A DNA stretch of 6,103 bases, from positions 1-6,103 of the forward strand of contig CAIYPH010000548.1 in NCBI GenBank assembly GCA_903928045.1, given 5' to 3'. Both the position numbers and the translations under genes were made by a program. Source of the DNA: an uncultured Rhodospirillales bacterium. Its GTDB lineage: Bacteria > Pseudomonadota > Alphaproteobacteria > Acetobacterales > Acetobacteraceae. Under the pieces are notes generated by a model that saw only the letters and a list, made by a program, of their open reading frames with translations, was not told where the DNA came from and made no database searches. This document shows, in pieces, positions 6,044 through 6,103 of the stretch. Every line of letters starts with the position of its first letter. The stretch's first letter is position 1.

Positions 6044-6103
6044 GAAGGAAGCAAGCGCTTCTTTTTGAAAAAAGAAGCAAAAACTTTCGCTCTTATTGCG
6101 TCA
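6044..6103 (+). repeat. Dispersed repeat, complete right copy (hairpin plus outer module)
   Basis: Nine bases after the ureohydrolase stop, GAAGGAAGC (6044-6052) begins the hairpin module. It is followed without a break by the outer module (6078-6103), which ends in TTATTGCGTCA at the window edge. It is inverted relative to the left copy, and both read outward from the 3' ends of their genes. The element may continue beyond the window. Confidence 0.75.
6057..6078 (+). terminator. Possible transcription terminator hairpin after the ureohydrolase gene
   Basis: GCTTCTTTTT (6057-6066) pairs perfectly with AAAAAGAAGC (6069-6078), a 10-bp AT-rich stem with a two-base loop. It begins 22 bases past the stop codon. 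As in the left copy, the U-run is inside the stem and the following bases are A-rich, so classic intrinsic termination is uncertain. Conserved placement behind two unrelated genes is the main argument. Confidence 0.4.

Noticed and set aside
4965..6080. 371-codon minus-strand open frame opposite the ureohydrolase
   Set aside because: Antisense shadow of a well-supported gene; Gly/Ala/Asp/Val-rich without recognisable motifs.
45..6103. Composite transposon bounded by the inverted repeats
   Set aside because: No transposase or integrase is encoded between them, the repeats follow gene 3' ends, and no target duplication can be seen; retained only as an alternative in the repeat finding.

Overview
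The window is GC-rich DNA, with C or G in most third codon positions, typical of a high-GC proteobacterium. The long AT-rich hairpin repeat behind both outer genes reminds me of dispersed elements in Acetobacteraceae genomes. Together with the protein families, this makes an alphaproteobacterium of the Acetobacteraceae/Rhodospirillales type the best guess. That assignment rests on memory and was not searched.

Layout from left to right. A short intergenic stretch (1-174) holds two modules of the repeat, split by about 62 bases. A minus-strand short-chain dehydrogenase/reductase (SDR) gene (175-945) ends directly in it. A 293-base divergent intergenic region (946-1238) follows, with a perfect 11-bp dyad at 1087-1115. 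On the plus strand come two tandem paralogous subtilisin-fold proteases. The first (1239-3008) is intact and probably starts at TTG. The second (3141-4939) is interrupted by a single-base frameshift near 3690-3692 but is otherwise open to its natural stop. Only 52 bases later comes a plus-strand ureohydrolase of the arginase/agmatinase superfamily (4992-6035), with all its metal-binding motifs. It runs into a second, inverted copy of the repeat at the right edge (6044-6103).

The proteases are the most unusual content. Both have the subtilisin-type Asp, Asn and Ser. Where subtilisins have the catalytic His in a His-Gly-Thr motif, both have Glu in Asp-Glu-Gly-Arg-Ala-Met. This makes them look like the S8/S53 borderline group sometimes called S53-like. 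Each carries a beta-rich insertion of about 100 residues inside the catalytic domain and a C-terminal tail ending near Met-Pro-Asp-Trp, and neither has a recognisable signal peptide.

Nothing in the sequence ties the SDR, the proteases and the ureohydrolase into one pathway. The ureohydrolase may share a transcript with the second protease gene because no terminator is visible between them. I see no RNA gene, CRISPR array, transposase or phage gene. No complete, clearly new multi-gene system is evident. The noncanonical protease pair and the gene-end repeat are the best leads.
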